Part shown: one piece after another, positions 36,670-43,878 of the stretch
Numbering within the stretch: the first letter of the stretch is position 1
How the letters are laid out: every line of letters begins with the position of its first letter
Assembly: GCF_023078475.1 (NCBI RefSeq)
Contig: NZ_CP095741.1
Coordinates: 2,914,001 to 2,978,000 of the forward strand
Direction: 5' to 3'
Source of the DNA: Luteibacter aegosomaticola
GTDB taxonomy: Bacteria > Pseudomonadota > Gammaproteobacteria > Xanthomonadales > Rhodanobacteraceae
DNA length: 64,000 nt
The notes under the pieces: model-generated
Database searches by the model: none
The model's input: only the letters and a program-made list of their open reading frames with translations
Told to the model about the DNA's origin: nothing
Program-made: the position numbers and the translations under genes

Positions 36670-37485
36670 CTACAACACATGCCCAAACCGCTCCTGCAGC
36701 CGCGCCTCATTCGACCCGATAGCACCCGTCCACCAGCAGGCGGGATAGGCCATATCCACGAAATGACGATCCGGAAGGCGGCGCTGCATCGGTAGCAGGA
36801 AGACGTCGGAAAACCCCGGATGATCCGGCCCGGCGAGAACATCGCAGAACCCCAGGATCCCCACGAGGATATCCCGCTCAGCCTTGTTCGACTTAAGCGA
36901 CTTGGGCAGGCGCGCCTGCAGCTTCGCCGCTGTTAGCCCAGGCTCGGCGGCCCGGATGACATCGACGATGGCGCGGAATATCTCGATATCTTCGCGCGTC
37001 GGTTTCGGCGCCTCTTCCCGCATGAAAACAGTGAGGTCCATGGCGGCGAATGCCAGGTCAAGATGAGGGACACCACCCCACTTGAACCGGTAGAAATTAT
37101 AAATATTCCAGTCGTGCACGGTTCTGGATACGTACCAACCACAGATCGCACAGGCGACACCCGCCGCCGTCACCTCGTGCGGCAACATGTGCTCAAAGAC
37201 GGAATAGCTGCCAAGCGCTGAGCGCCAATCGAGCCGCCGCGTCGAGAGGCTGGCAAGAAAGGCGTCGGCGACCGTGCGCCGATCAAGACGGTCCACCGCC
37301 TCGCACACCGTCATGACCGCCTGCTCGTGGGTCATGGGCACCGGGTCGAACATCAGGCCCTTTTCTTTGGCGTAGCGGAAATCGTCGTCTGGTACGGACC
37401 GTTGCTCGTCTCGCTTCCAGCCGTCACGGCCGAAGTAGGTGTCGTGGAGGATTTTCCAGGCTTTGGGATCTATGGGGTTGGTCAT
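36670..37485 (-). CDS. Hypothetical protein, 271 aa
   Basis: A soluble protein without signal or membrane segments. It begins MTNPIDPKAWKILHDTYFG and has a Cys/Trp-rich centre (GVACAICGWYVSRTVHDW) and aromatic-rich C-terminus (MAYPACWWTGAIG). Length and composition suggest a folded, expressed protein, but I recognise no family. A REP-like repeat follows the start region at 37519. Confidence 0.6.
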   Translation of the reverse strand: MTNPIDPKAWKILHDTYFGRDGWKRDEQRSVPDDDFRYAKEKGLMFDPVPMTHEQAVMTVCEAVDRLDRRTVADAFLASLSTRRLDWRSALGSYSVFEHMLPHEVTAAGVACAICGWYVSRTVHDWNIYNFYRFKWGGVPHLDLAFAAMDLTVFMREEAPKPTREDIEIFRAIVDVIRAAEPGLTAAKLQARLPKSLKSNKAERDILVGILGFCDVLAGPDHPGFSDVFLLPMQRRLPDRHFVDMAYPACWWTGAIGSNEARLQERFGHVL

Positions 37486-37518
37486 TTGGCATTCCGTTGC
37501 GTCGTTGGGCGGTGGGGA

Positions 37519-37543
37519 TCGCGCGCAAGCGCGCTCCTACAAG
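37519..37543. repeat. REP-like element, single unit
   Basis: A 25-bp imperfect palindrome (inverse orientation of TGTAGGAGCGCGCTTGCGCG) between 37485 and 37562. It is the same family as the units at 38705, 38749, 42660 and 42727, and carries the GTAG mark seen in REPs mobilised by RAYT transposases. Confidence 0.75.
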
Positions 37544-37561
37544 AGCACGCGGCGTGGAAAG

Positions 37562-37972
37562 TTAGAGGGTGGCTTCCAGGTTGCTCAGCATGGTTTGCCA
37601 GCCGTGGGTGCTGGGCTTTAGCCACTGCTCCTCCACTTCGTGGGTAAGCGTGAGGTTGCAGCCGCCAGGGACATTGACGATCTGGATACGGACATGGACG
37701 GAGCCCGGATCATAATGCGGAACGGAGAAGCTGAATTCGAGTTCGTGCGGCGGGTCGATGCGTTCGTAGGTGCCGGTGTGCAGGATGTCGCCGTCTTCGC
37801 GGCGTTCCACAATGCGATAACTACCGCCCACCTTCGGGTTTAGCGCCACCTCCACCATCTCACCTTCGGGCGTGGCGAACAGCCACTCACCCACGGTGTC
37901 CTGGTCCAGCCAGGCGCGAAAAACCTTTTCCGCCGGAAACGGAAAGTAGTGCGTGACGTTGACGCGATGCAT
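37562..37972 (-). CDS. SRPBCC/AHSA1-family protein
   Basis: From ATG 37972 the product is 136 residues. It shows the AHSA1 pattern: HYFPFPAEKVFRAWLDQDTVGEWL at the start, LNPKVGGSYRIVERREDGD, HTGTYERIDPPHELEFSF, and a C-terminal helix after LTLTHEVEEQ with GWQTMLSNLEATL. The family folds as a lipid- or ligand-binding helix-grip domain; the ligand here is unknown. The open frame starts at 38032, but the extra leader is not family-like. Confidence 0.85.
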   Translation of the reverse strand: MHRVNVTHYFPFPAEKVFRAWLDQDTVGEWLFATPEGEMVEVALNPKVGGSYRIVERREDGDILHTGTYERIDPPHELEFSFSVPHYDPGSVHVRIQIVNVPGGCNLTLTHEVEEQWLKPSTHGWQTMLSNLEATL

Positions 37973-38052
37973 GGGCCACCCCCGGCACATGGAACCTGGG
38001 CTGACGGTCGCGGATTTTGCCCGCGGACACAACCGCCATGGCTAGTATCCAT

Positions 38053-38619
38053 TCACATACGCTTGCGCCCCAACCACCAGCCCATGGCAGCGCCGGCCAG
38101 CAACCAGCCAAACGCTTGTTCGAGCAAGTAAGCGAAGGTGAACGGTGCCGGGAAGCGGAACCAGTTCCAGAAAGGTACGCTCAGGCTTAGCCACGTGAAG
38201 ACACCAAACCCGAGGCCCACGAGGAGGCCGCGGCGCAGACCGGCGCCGCCTCGGAGCAGCACCAACGTGACGATCAGCGCCGCGAGAGTGTCCCCGAACC
38301 ACTGGTGGAACAGGTTATGGCCCATCGCCATGGGGTTGCTGCCCTGCGGCTGGTAGACGATGAAGGCGTAGGGATTGCTTTCGGTCTTGGCGACATAAGC
38401 CTGGATCGCCTTGTCGTCCCCGCGCATGGCCATGTCGAAGTGCGGGAGGATGTAGACGCCCTGCTCTTGCGGCAAGGCGGTACGCAAGGTGTCGAGCAGG
38501 CGGTTTTCGTCGACCGGTGCCTTCATCGAGGCCTGGCCGATCGGCAGCACCATATGGGCGAAGGCGCCCCAGAGAAACATGATCAGGCCACCGATCAAGG
38601 CGGCAACGACAACACGCAT
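38053..38619 (-). CDS. Membrane protein of unknown function, 188 aa
   Basis: ATG 38619 (MRVVVAALIGGLIMFLWGAF) has GGGGAG upstream with better spacing than the ATG two codons earlier. An N-terminal helix is followed by a soluble loop of ~80 residues with ALPQEQGVYILPHF, then three or four membrane helices (LAALIVTLVLLRGGAG; GLLVGLGFGVFTWLSL; AYLLEQAFGWLLAGAAMGWWL). The shape suggests a small bacterial family of inner-membrane proteins. It is separated from the GH108 operon by a REP pair and is probably independent. Confidence 0.7.
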   Translation of the reverse strand: MRVVVAALIGGLIMFLWGAFAHMVLPIGQASMKAPVDENRLLDTLRTALPQEQGVYILPHFDMAMRGDDKAIQAYVAKTESNPYAFIVYQPQGSNPMAMGHNLFHQWFGDTLAALIVTLVLLRGGAGLRRGLLVGLGFGVFTWLSLSVPFWNWFRFPAPFTFAYLLEQAFGWLLAGAAMGWWLGRKRM

Positions 38620-38704
38620 GGCCATTCTCCCCGGGCGATGGTTGGCCCGAGGGTACGACCGGCCCACGCCCACGAGAATCAGCCAAACGGCCGAGCCCCG
38701 CCCC

Positions 38705-38772
38705 TGTAGGAGCGTGCTTGCACGCGATGGGGCTTGCGGCGAGCCCCCATCGCGCGCAAGCGCGCTCCTACA
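38705..38772. repeat. REP-like pair in inverted orientation (BIME-like)
   Basis: Two units in opposite orientation, TGTAGGAGCGTGCTTGCACG... at 38705-38728 and its inverse at 38749-38772, separated by 20 bp. The conserved GTAG of the second unit provides the TAG stop codon of the gene ending at 38768. Confidence 0.8.
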
Positions 38773-39058
38773 GGCGTTTCTTTTCCAGCGAGCGGCGGAG
38801 CCAGGTGACCATGAGCACCGCCGTGCCGAAGTTGCCGATGACCTCACCCGGCCACACGTGGCCGTATTCGATGCCTTTGTAGTGGAAGTAATCGGCAAGC
38901 AGGCCGAGGATGTTCACGAGCATGCCGGCGGCGATCAGGGCATGACCGGTACGAACGAGCCGGCGCAGGCTCTGGTCGGTGAGCAGCCAGCACGCGCACA
39001 CCAGCATGACGGCGCTGCAGGCGAAATCGGCGAGGCTGTAGAAGATCTCGTCGTTCAT
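38768..39058 (-). CDS. Small holin-like membrane protein, 96 aa
   Basis: This is the last gene of the GH108/DUF2589 operon. It has three hydrophobic segments (FACSAVMLVCACWLL, ALIAAGMLVNILGLLADYF, EVIGNFGTAVLMVTWL) and a basic C-terminus (RRSLEKKRL), as phage holins do. Its ATG overlaps the end of the previous gene by 4 bp. The stop codon is supplied by a REP element, so the natural C-terminus may have been changed by insertion. Confidence 0.7.
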   Translation of the reverse strand: MNDEIFYSLADFACSAVMLVCACWLLTDQSLRRLVRTGHALIAAGMLVNILGLLADYFHYKGIEYGHVWPGEVIGNFGTAVLMVTWLRRSLEKKRL

Positions 39059-39384
39059 TTCGGATCGCCCCCTGCGATACGGTCGATCATGCGATTGGCG
39101 AGGGATTCGCCACGGTTGTCGATCAGGCGCTGGGCGATGATCGTGATCCGCAGGCCAAAGCAGCCAATGAGGAACGACACGCCGGCGTGGATTTCGGCGG
39201 GCGAATCCGGCAGGAAATGCCGCTCCAGTGCGGGCGCCAGGAAGATCGCCATCATCGCGCCGCACACCACCTGCACCACGGCGCGGCGGCGTGAGGCTTC
39301 GTTGCCCAGTGCCACCGGTAGGAACGCGCCGCCCACCGCGGCCAGCAACAGCCAGAAGCGGGTGAACATCAACATGGTGTCCAT
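39055..39384 (-). CDS. Holin-like membrane protein, 109 aa
   Basis: Three hydrophobic helices are visible: FWLLLAAVGGAFLPVALG, VVQVVCGAMMAIFLAPALE and EIHAGVSFLIGCFGLRITII. The pattern of a helix, a short loop, 'APALERHF', and a final helix ending in 'FLIGCFGLRI' resembles phage holins. In the operon it is coupled (4-bp overlap) to the 96-residue membrane protein. Together with the muramidase at the operon start, this suggests a holin/endolysin pair. Confidence 0.7.
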   Translation of the reverse strand: MDTMLMFTRFWLLLAAVGGAFLPVALGNEASRRRAVVQVVCGAMMAIFLAPALERHFLPDSPAEIHAGVSFLIGCFGLRITIIAQRLIDNRGESLANRMIDRIAGGDPK

Positions 39385-39399
39385 GACAACACGCCCTCC

Positions 39400-39807
39400 T
39401 TACGGCTTGCCGGCGGGTGCCAGTTGCCCCGTCCAGTCGTTGTTCTTCGAGCTGAAGCTGATGTGCCAGATCGCGCTTCCGTCCTTCGCCTTGGCGGGCT
39501 TGAAGGCGATCTCCTTCTTCAGGCCATCGCAGAAGCTGCCGCCGTTGGTCGAGAGGTTGAAGCGGAAGAGCGAGGCGCCGTTGTCGTCTTTCAGGTAGGT
39601 AGCGGTGATGTCGCAGCTGAAGGGTGCGTCGAAGTGGATATTGGCGGACTTGCCGGTGATGTCGACCCGCGTGGCGACATCGGTGTTGGCGTGTTGCGCC
39701 AGGCCTTCGAGGCGGCCCGAGGGTGGCGCGGCAAGCGCCAGCGCGGGGACCAGCGCCAGTAGTAGCGTGGCGGAGATCGCGCAGAAACCGAAACGATGAT
39801 TTTCCAT
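39400..39807 (-). CDS. Exported hypothetical protein, 135 aa
   Basis: A clear signal peptide (FGFCAISATLLLALVPALALA) is followed by a mature part of ~108 residues with two cysteines (FSCDITATYL and GSFCDGLKKE) spaced for a disulfide. The pattern DNGASLFRFNLSTNGGSF and SAIWHISFSSKNNDW suggests a beta-rich fold. It is unknown to me. It lies in the middle of the GH108/DUF2589 operon and could act in the periplasm or be the exported product. Confidence 0.65.
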   Translation of the reverse strand: MENHRFGFCAISATLLLALVPALALAAPPSGRLEGLAQHANTDVATRVDITGKSANIHFDAPFSCDITATYLKDDNGASLFRFNLSTNGGSFCDGLKKEIAFKPAKAKDGSAIWHISFSSKNNDWTGQLAPAGKP

Positions 39808-39818
39808 GACACATTCCT

Positions 39819-39986
39819 TCAGTGGGTAAGGTAAACAACGACGGCACCACCCGCGCCGCCCAGGGTCAGGACGAGTGCCACCATCCAGCCGCGTACACGG
39901 CGGCGGATGGGCGGCGGTTCGTCCAGGCATGCCGTAAGCGCGGCGGCCCACGCGGGCGACACACGCATGCGGGATAACTTGTCCAT
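39819..39986 (-). CDS. Small membrane protein, 55 aa
   Basis: From ATG 39986 a basic, soluble N-terminus (DKLSRMRVSPAWAAALTACLDEP) leads into one transmembrane helix (WMVALVLTLGGAGGAVVVYL). Its start codon overlaps the stop of the upstream gene (TGATG), so it is coupled. Single-pass small proteins like this occur as holin modulators or spanin-like partners, but no such claim can be proved here. Confidence 0.6.
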   Translation of the reverse strand: MDKLSRMRVSPAWAAALTACLDEPPPIRRRVRGWMVALVLTLGGAGGAVVVYLTH

Positions 39987-40426
39987 CAGCGCACCTCCGC
40001 GTGCGGGAGCCCGACAGCACGGCCGTCGAGGCTGACGTTCGGCTGCCAGTCGTCGGCCGCGCGGAACGCGATGCGCAGGTGATGCGTCCGCGGTTGCCGC
40101 CACCAGCGCTTGCCCGGCGGATGCAGGTCGATCACGAGTTCAGGCGCCCCGCCCCGCGCGCGCTCGTATTGCAAGCGGCAGGCGAAATCGACCGAAAACT
40201 CGGTGACCTGGGGCACCCGCCAGTCGCGAAACCAGCGCAGCGGAATCACCACGGGATCGAGCGGCGCGTCATCCGCGGCACCGCGCGGTATCTCCACATG
40301 CAAGGCTTCGCCACCGGCGTTCGCCGCGTGCAACTGACGCGCGCGGCGCAGGCGCAGGGCGTCGTTCGCGGTCTCCACGCCGATGCGTAGTGCGAACAGC
40401 AACTGCTCGAATGTGCAGGTCGCCAT
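39986..40426 (-). CDS. Hypothetical protein of the DUF2589 operon, 146 aa
   Basis: ATG 40426 is chosen; the frame runs to 40489. The soluble protein begins TFEQLLFALRIGVETANDAL, and the second half is beta-rich (VTEFSVDFACRLQYERARGGAPELVIDLHPP). This 'helix then beta domain' layout is shared with the two DUF2589 proteins in the same operon, so it may be a distant relative. It lies 6 bp downstream of the 86-residue gene. Confidence 0.6.
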   Translation of the reverse strand: MATCTFEQLLFALRIGVETANDALRLRRARQLHAANAGGEALHVEIPRGAADDAPLDPVVIPLRWFRDWRVPQVTEFSVDFACRLQYERARGGAPELVIDLHPPGKRWWRQPRTHHLRIAFRAADDWQPNVSLDGRAVGLPHAEVR

Positions 40427-40431
40427 GGGCC

Positions 40432-40692
40432 CTACCCCTCGCCCAGCCACGCCGGCTTCCGCGGGAAGCCCACGTGGTAGCAGAGCCACTGCAGCACCAC
40501 CTGGTGCTCACCCACCTGCAGGATGGTGAAGCTCTTCTCCACCCCGATGATGGAGCCGCGCGGCGTATCGGTCAGGCAGCGGTTGAGCAGCGCGCGGGCA
40601 TCTTCCACCTGCGTTTCGGTGCTCATCTGGTTCGGGTTGTCGCTACCCACCACCACGCGTTTGACGTATTTCACGTCGGTCAGGTCGAACAT
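40432..40692 (-). CDS. Hypothetical protein of the DUF2589 operon, 86 aa
   Basis: A small soluble protein (FDLTDVKYVKRVVVGSDNPNQ; SIIGVEKSFTILQVGEHQVVLQW). It has alternating hydrophobic residues typical of a small beta barrel. No family is recognised. Its position between the DUF2589 genes and the other operon members, with short gaps, links it to the same process. Confidence 0.6.
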   Translation of the reverse strand: MFDLTDVKYVKRVVVGSDNPNQMSTETQVEDARALLNRCLTDTPRGSIIGVEKSFTILQVGEHQVVLQWLCYHVGFPRKPAWLGEG

Positions 40693-40759
40693 CCTTTCAT
40701 CCCCCGGAAAGGGATCGCGACGTGTTTAACGCGCCGCGACCCACGGTTGCATGACGCGA

Positions 40760-41410
40760 TCAGCCACCACCCGCCGGAGCCGCATCGGTCACCGACACCG
40801 GGGCACCGACCTTGCGCGGTGCGCAAGCGGTTTGCAGGATGTCCATGACGCGCGCCAGGCCTTCCGGCATACCGTTGTCTTCGGCATGCACCTCCACATG
40901 GTAACGCGCGGAGTTATCGGACTTGCGGGTGTTTTCCTTGTGCGTAGCCACCGAGCCGGAGACCTTCGCGGTGGCCTTGAAGATGCCCCAGCCGATCGAC
41001 ATCTCGGCGCTGAATTCGCCCTTCTTGTCTTCGCTTTCGGTCGAGCTGAAGGACGACTTCACTTCCATGTCGAAGGTGATGTCGACCTTGGTGACGCTCA
41101 GGTTGGGCACCTTCACGATCGCCAGCAGCGGCACCTCGAGTTCGACATCTTCCTCGGCGATACCGCCCGGGTTCTTCGGATCATCGACCGGCCGCTTGAA
41201 GCGGAACGACGCCGTACGGGTCGCGCCGACGCCGGTGGGATCCTTCGACGGATCGGTCGGCGGCATGAAGCCGATGACCTTGATGAAATCCGCGGTGGCC
41301 TGGGCCAGCTTGACCTGCGCTTCGCACGCGGCCTGCAATGGCGACCCGATCAGGTCGCCCATCGGCAGGCCCTTGAACTGACTACTCATATTGACGAGTT
41401 CATCAGGCAT
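40760..41410 (-). CDS. DUF2589-family protein (second copy)
   Basis: ATG 41410 follows AAGGAG with ideal spacing. The 216-residue product opens with an amphipathic helix (GSPLQAACEAQVKLAQATADFI), then beta segments with LEVPLLAIVKVPNLSVTKVDITFDMEV and a variable Ser/Asp/Lys-rich loop before VSGSVATHKENTRKSDNSARYHVEVHAED. Helix, then LLA(I/L)VPxxxLxVxxVxIxF, is the DUF2589 pattern. The family has no established function that I know. Confidence 0.75.
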   Translation of the reverse strand: MPDELVNMSSQFKGLPMGDLIGSPLQAACEAQVKLAQATADFIKVIGFMPPTDPSKDPTGVGATRTASFRFKRPVDDPKNPGGIAEEDVELEVPLLAIVKVPNLSVTKVDITFDMEVKSSFSSTESEDKKGEFSAEMSIGWGIFKATAKVSGSVATHKENTRKSDNSARYHVEVHAEDNGMPEGLARVMDILQTACAPRKVGAPVSVTDAAPAGGG

Positions 41411-41479
41411 GGTTTGACTCCTTGTGGTGTAGTGCGCGGCGGGCGGGATGCGCACCGCGGTCCAGCACGGCCGACACCG

Positions 41480-42004
41480 TTAGTCGCCGGGCTTGAACGT
41501 CTTGAAGACCCCCTGGGTCTGCGAAAGGTGGTTCATGAGCCGCGCCGCGCCATCGGTGGGCTCGGTGCCTTCGACGCGCAGCACCACATGCACGGAGCCA
41601 CCGCTGCGCGTATTGCCGCCACCGTTCGGGTCCACGCGAAGATGCGGCCGTGATGCCGGCGGCTTGCCCTTCCAGGCGGGCGCTTCGCCGTGCTCCTCCG
41701 GTTCCGGCGGGTCGCCTTCCACCAGCGGGCCGAGGTCGGCATCGAAGGTGATCTCCACATCCTTGATGCGCAGCACGTTCATCGAAACCAGCGGAAGGAT
41801 CGGCGCCCGGTACAGGTCTTCATCGTCTTCGCCGGCTTGCGGGTGTAGCGAAGGCATGCGAATCACCACGCTCTTCGGACGGTTGTTGTCGTCGAAGAAG
41901 TCCGACAGGTGCGCCATCTGGTGCTGCTCGATGCGGTCCTGCGCATCGACCACCGCGCCGGCGATGGCTTCGATCAGGCTGTTGAGCGAGGTCTGCGCCG
42001 CCAT
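41480..42004 (-). CDS. DUF2589-family protein (first copy)
   Basis: The 174-residue protein has the same layout as its neighbour: an N-terminal helix (LIEAIAGAVVDAQDRIEQHQMAHLSDFF), then APILPLVSMNVLRIKDVEITFDADLG, a Pro/Gly/Glu-rich loop, and a C-terminal SGGSVHVVLRVEGTEPTDGAARLMNHL. It starts 3 bp after the muramidase stop. The two DUF2589 copies are diverged in sequence, so they likely form a hetero-assembly rather than being a recent duplication. Confidence 0.75.
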   Translation of the reverse strand: MAAQTSLNSLIEAIAGAVVDAQDRIEQHQMAHLSDFFDDNNRPKSVVIRMPSLHPQAGEDDEDLYRAPILPLVSMNVLRIKDVEITFDADLGPLVEGDPPEPEEHGEAPAWKGKPPASRPHLRVDPNGGGNTRSGGSVHVVLRVEGTEPTDGAARLMNHLSQTQGVFKTFKPGD

Positions 42005-42007
42005 GGC

Positions 42008-42553
42008 TTAGGCCGCTCCCAGGTCGGGAAACGAATCCACGCGGTTGAGCCAGCCCTTGAGGAACTTGGCCAGCGCGGGCCGCTGGTTCACCAGGTTCGT
42101 GTAGTAATCCTTGCGGCCCTGTTTGTAGCGGGCGTACACGGCTTTCGCATCGGCCTTCGCCAGCGCGGCGAGCGTGCCCGCGCCGACCACGCCATCCTCC
42201 CGAAGCGGCGGCGTCGCACCCAGCTGGTTCAGCACGCGCTGGAGCAGGCGCGACGCATTACCGCCGGCGTTCACCTGGAAATCGAAGACGATGTTCGCGA
42301 GCGGCTGCAGGGCAATCGCATCGCCGTGGATCGCATCCCAGTACTGCTTCTTGTAGATCTTTCCGGCCTGCTCGTCGGTCAGCGCTTTCAGGTTATCGAG
42401 CGTCGGCTCGATGTTGAGCAGCGACTTCGCAAACAGCTGGAACGTTTTCAGGGTCACACCCTTGTTCGTCGCACCACCCGGGTCCGCTGGGTCGTTGACG
42501 AAGCCGCCCTCATGTTTCAGCAGCGTGGGGAAAAACGAATTGAAGTCGGCCAT
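42008..42553 (-). CDS. GH108 muramidase (peptidoglycan hydrolase, endolysin-like)
   Basis: From ATG 42553 the product is 181 residues. The catalytic motif is clear: Glu15 in LKHEGGFVNDPADPGGATNKGVT (residues 12-34), followed by KKQYWDAIHGDAI and a C-terminal domain (VVGAGTLAALAKAD, YTNLVNQRPALAKFLKGWLNRV) as in GH108/PG_binding_3 lysozymes. There is no signal peptide, as expected for an enzyme released through a holin. It heads the nine-gene operon. Confidence 0.9.
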   Translation of the reverse strand: MADFNSFFPTLLKHEGGFVNDPADPGGATNKGVTLKTFQLFAKSLLNIEPTLDNLKALTDEQAGKIYKKQYWDAIHGDAIALQPLANIVFDFQVNAGGNASRLLQRVLNQLGATPPLREDGVVGAGTLAALAKADAKAVYARYKQGRKDYYTNLVNQRPALAKFLKGWLNRVDSFPDLGAA

Positions 42554-42659
42554 GGCAGTGCTCCCGTGCGTTGGTGGGGACACTTTGCGTTTTGGCTGCG
42601 GTACGCGGGATCGGGAAAAACCTGATTATCCCGACCCACCAACCTGACCGAACCGCTCT

Positions 42660-42753
42660 TGTAGGAGCGCGCTTGCGCGCGATCCACGCAACATCAGAGC
42701 TCGTGACCCTCAGCACCTCGCGAAAAGATGTCGCGCCCGAGCGCGCTCCTACA
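42660..42753. repeat. REP-like pair in inverted orientation
   Basis: TGTAGGAGCGCGCTTGCGCG... at 42660-42683 and an inverse unit at 42727-42753, 43 bp apart. They lie between the regulator stop and the GH108 operon and could form a long hairpin in a read-through transcript. Confidence 0.75.
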
Positions 42754-42763
42754 GGAGGCGGGG

Positions 42764-43414
42764 TTAGTGGTCGAGGGTGGTCAGGCCTTCTTTTAGGGCG
42801 TAGCGTGTGAGTTGGGCGATGCCGTTGATACCTAGTTTCGCCATGATGTGTTCGCGGTGGGTGCCTACCGTTTTCACGCTGACGTGCAGGCGTTCGGCGA
42901 TGTCGCGGGCGCTCAGGCCTTCGGCGAACAGCTGGGTGATCTCGCGTTCGCGGGCGCTGAGCGCTTCGCCTCGACCGAACGCGGGTGCGCCCTGGCGGCG
43001 GATACCGTCCACGAGGAGATGCGCGATGTCCGGGCTGATGAAGTAGCGCGAGCGCATCACCGTGTCGATCGCCTCGCGCAGCACCTCGAAGCCATCGCGC
43101 TTCAGCACGTAGCCGTGCGCTCCGGCGTCGAAGGCGGCGCGCACCCAGCGCGAATCGTCGTACGCGGAAAGGCAAAGCAGGCGCGTATGCGGGCAACGTG
43201 GTGCGATCCGCCGCACGGCTTCCAGGCCACTTAGCCCGCGCATGGCGCAGTCGAACACGATCAGGCCAGGCTGGCTGCGCAGCGCGCGGCGCATGCAATC
43301 GCGCCCATCGGCGGTGCTGCCGATGACTTCGTATCGCGGTGAGGAACCGAGCAGTGCGGCCACGCCCTCGCGCAGCAGGGCATGCTCGTCGGCGAGCAAG
43401 ACGGTAACCGGCAT
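42764..43414 (-). CDS. NarL/FixJ-family response regulator
   Basis: From ATG 43414 (MPVTVLLADEHALLREG) the 216 residues comprise a receiver domain with phosphoacceptor Asp55 (LIVFDCAMRG), a switch region (LLCLSAYDDSRW), Lys105-like position in YVLKRDG, and a C-terminal LuxR helix-turn-helix (LSAREREITQLFAEGLSARDIAERL...VKTVGTHREHIMAKL). No histidine kinase gene is adjacent, so its signal is unknown. It lies upstream of the GH108/DUF2589 operon on the same strand. The receiver has Asp9-Glu10 as the acidic pair. Confidence 0.9.
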   Translation of the reverse strand: MPVTVLLADEHALLREGVAALLGSSPRYEVIGSTADGRDCMRRALRSQPGLIVFDCAMRGLSGLEAVRRIAPRCPHTRLLCLSAYDDSRWVRAAFDAGAHGYVLKRDGFEVLREAIDTVMRSRYFISPDIAHLLVDGIRRQGAPAFGRGEALSAREREITQLFAEGLSARDIAERLHVSVKTVGTHREHIMAKLGINGIAQLTRYALKEGLTTLDH

Positions 43415-43878
43415 CACGGCGCGCACTCCTTCCCCGCCACCGTGGACAAACGACGACACACACCGCCACGCCGGGCGGTGCCGTTCAACTGCGAAGGCAT
43501 GCTGGACCTCCATGGCCAGCCGCCGACCGCATAGGCGCTCGGGTCGGCGTGGCCAGCCCCTGTTCAATCCTATGGCCAGCGCCCCTGCCAGGCTTTCTGG
43601 TCCCCTGTGGTCGGCCGGCCGCCGGGCTCCCCCTGGCGGCCGCCGCGCGCGGGTTTCGCCCGCTTTATGAAGTGCGTAAACGAACGGCGTGCGCGTCGGT
43701 GCCGCACGCCAGAACGAGGCGCGCGTCACAAAGTGGGGTGAGGTATTTGCCGGTTACGCTCAGCGTGGTCATGGCCGTTCCCGTGGGTGGAAAGTGCAGC
43801 CACGGTACGTCGTGGCGTGTCACTCGCCGTATCGGCCAAATGCTGATTTTTTGATTGGTGCGAGCGGTGGCGGGAGCG
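43415..43878. other. 460-bp non-coding region between the response regulator and rarA
   Basis: Both flanking genes are on the minus strand, so this holds the regulator promoter and the end of rarA. No gene is convincing. A dyad CCACG-GTACGT-CGTGG lies at 43800-43815. Nothing else stands out. Confidence 0.4.
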
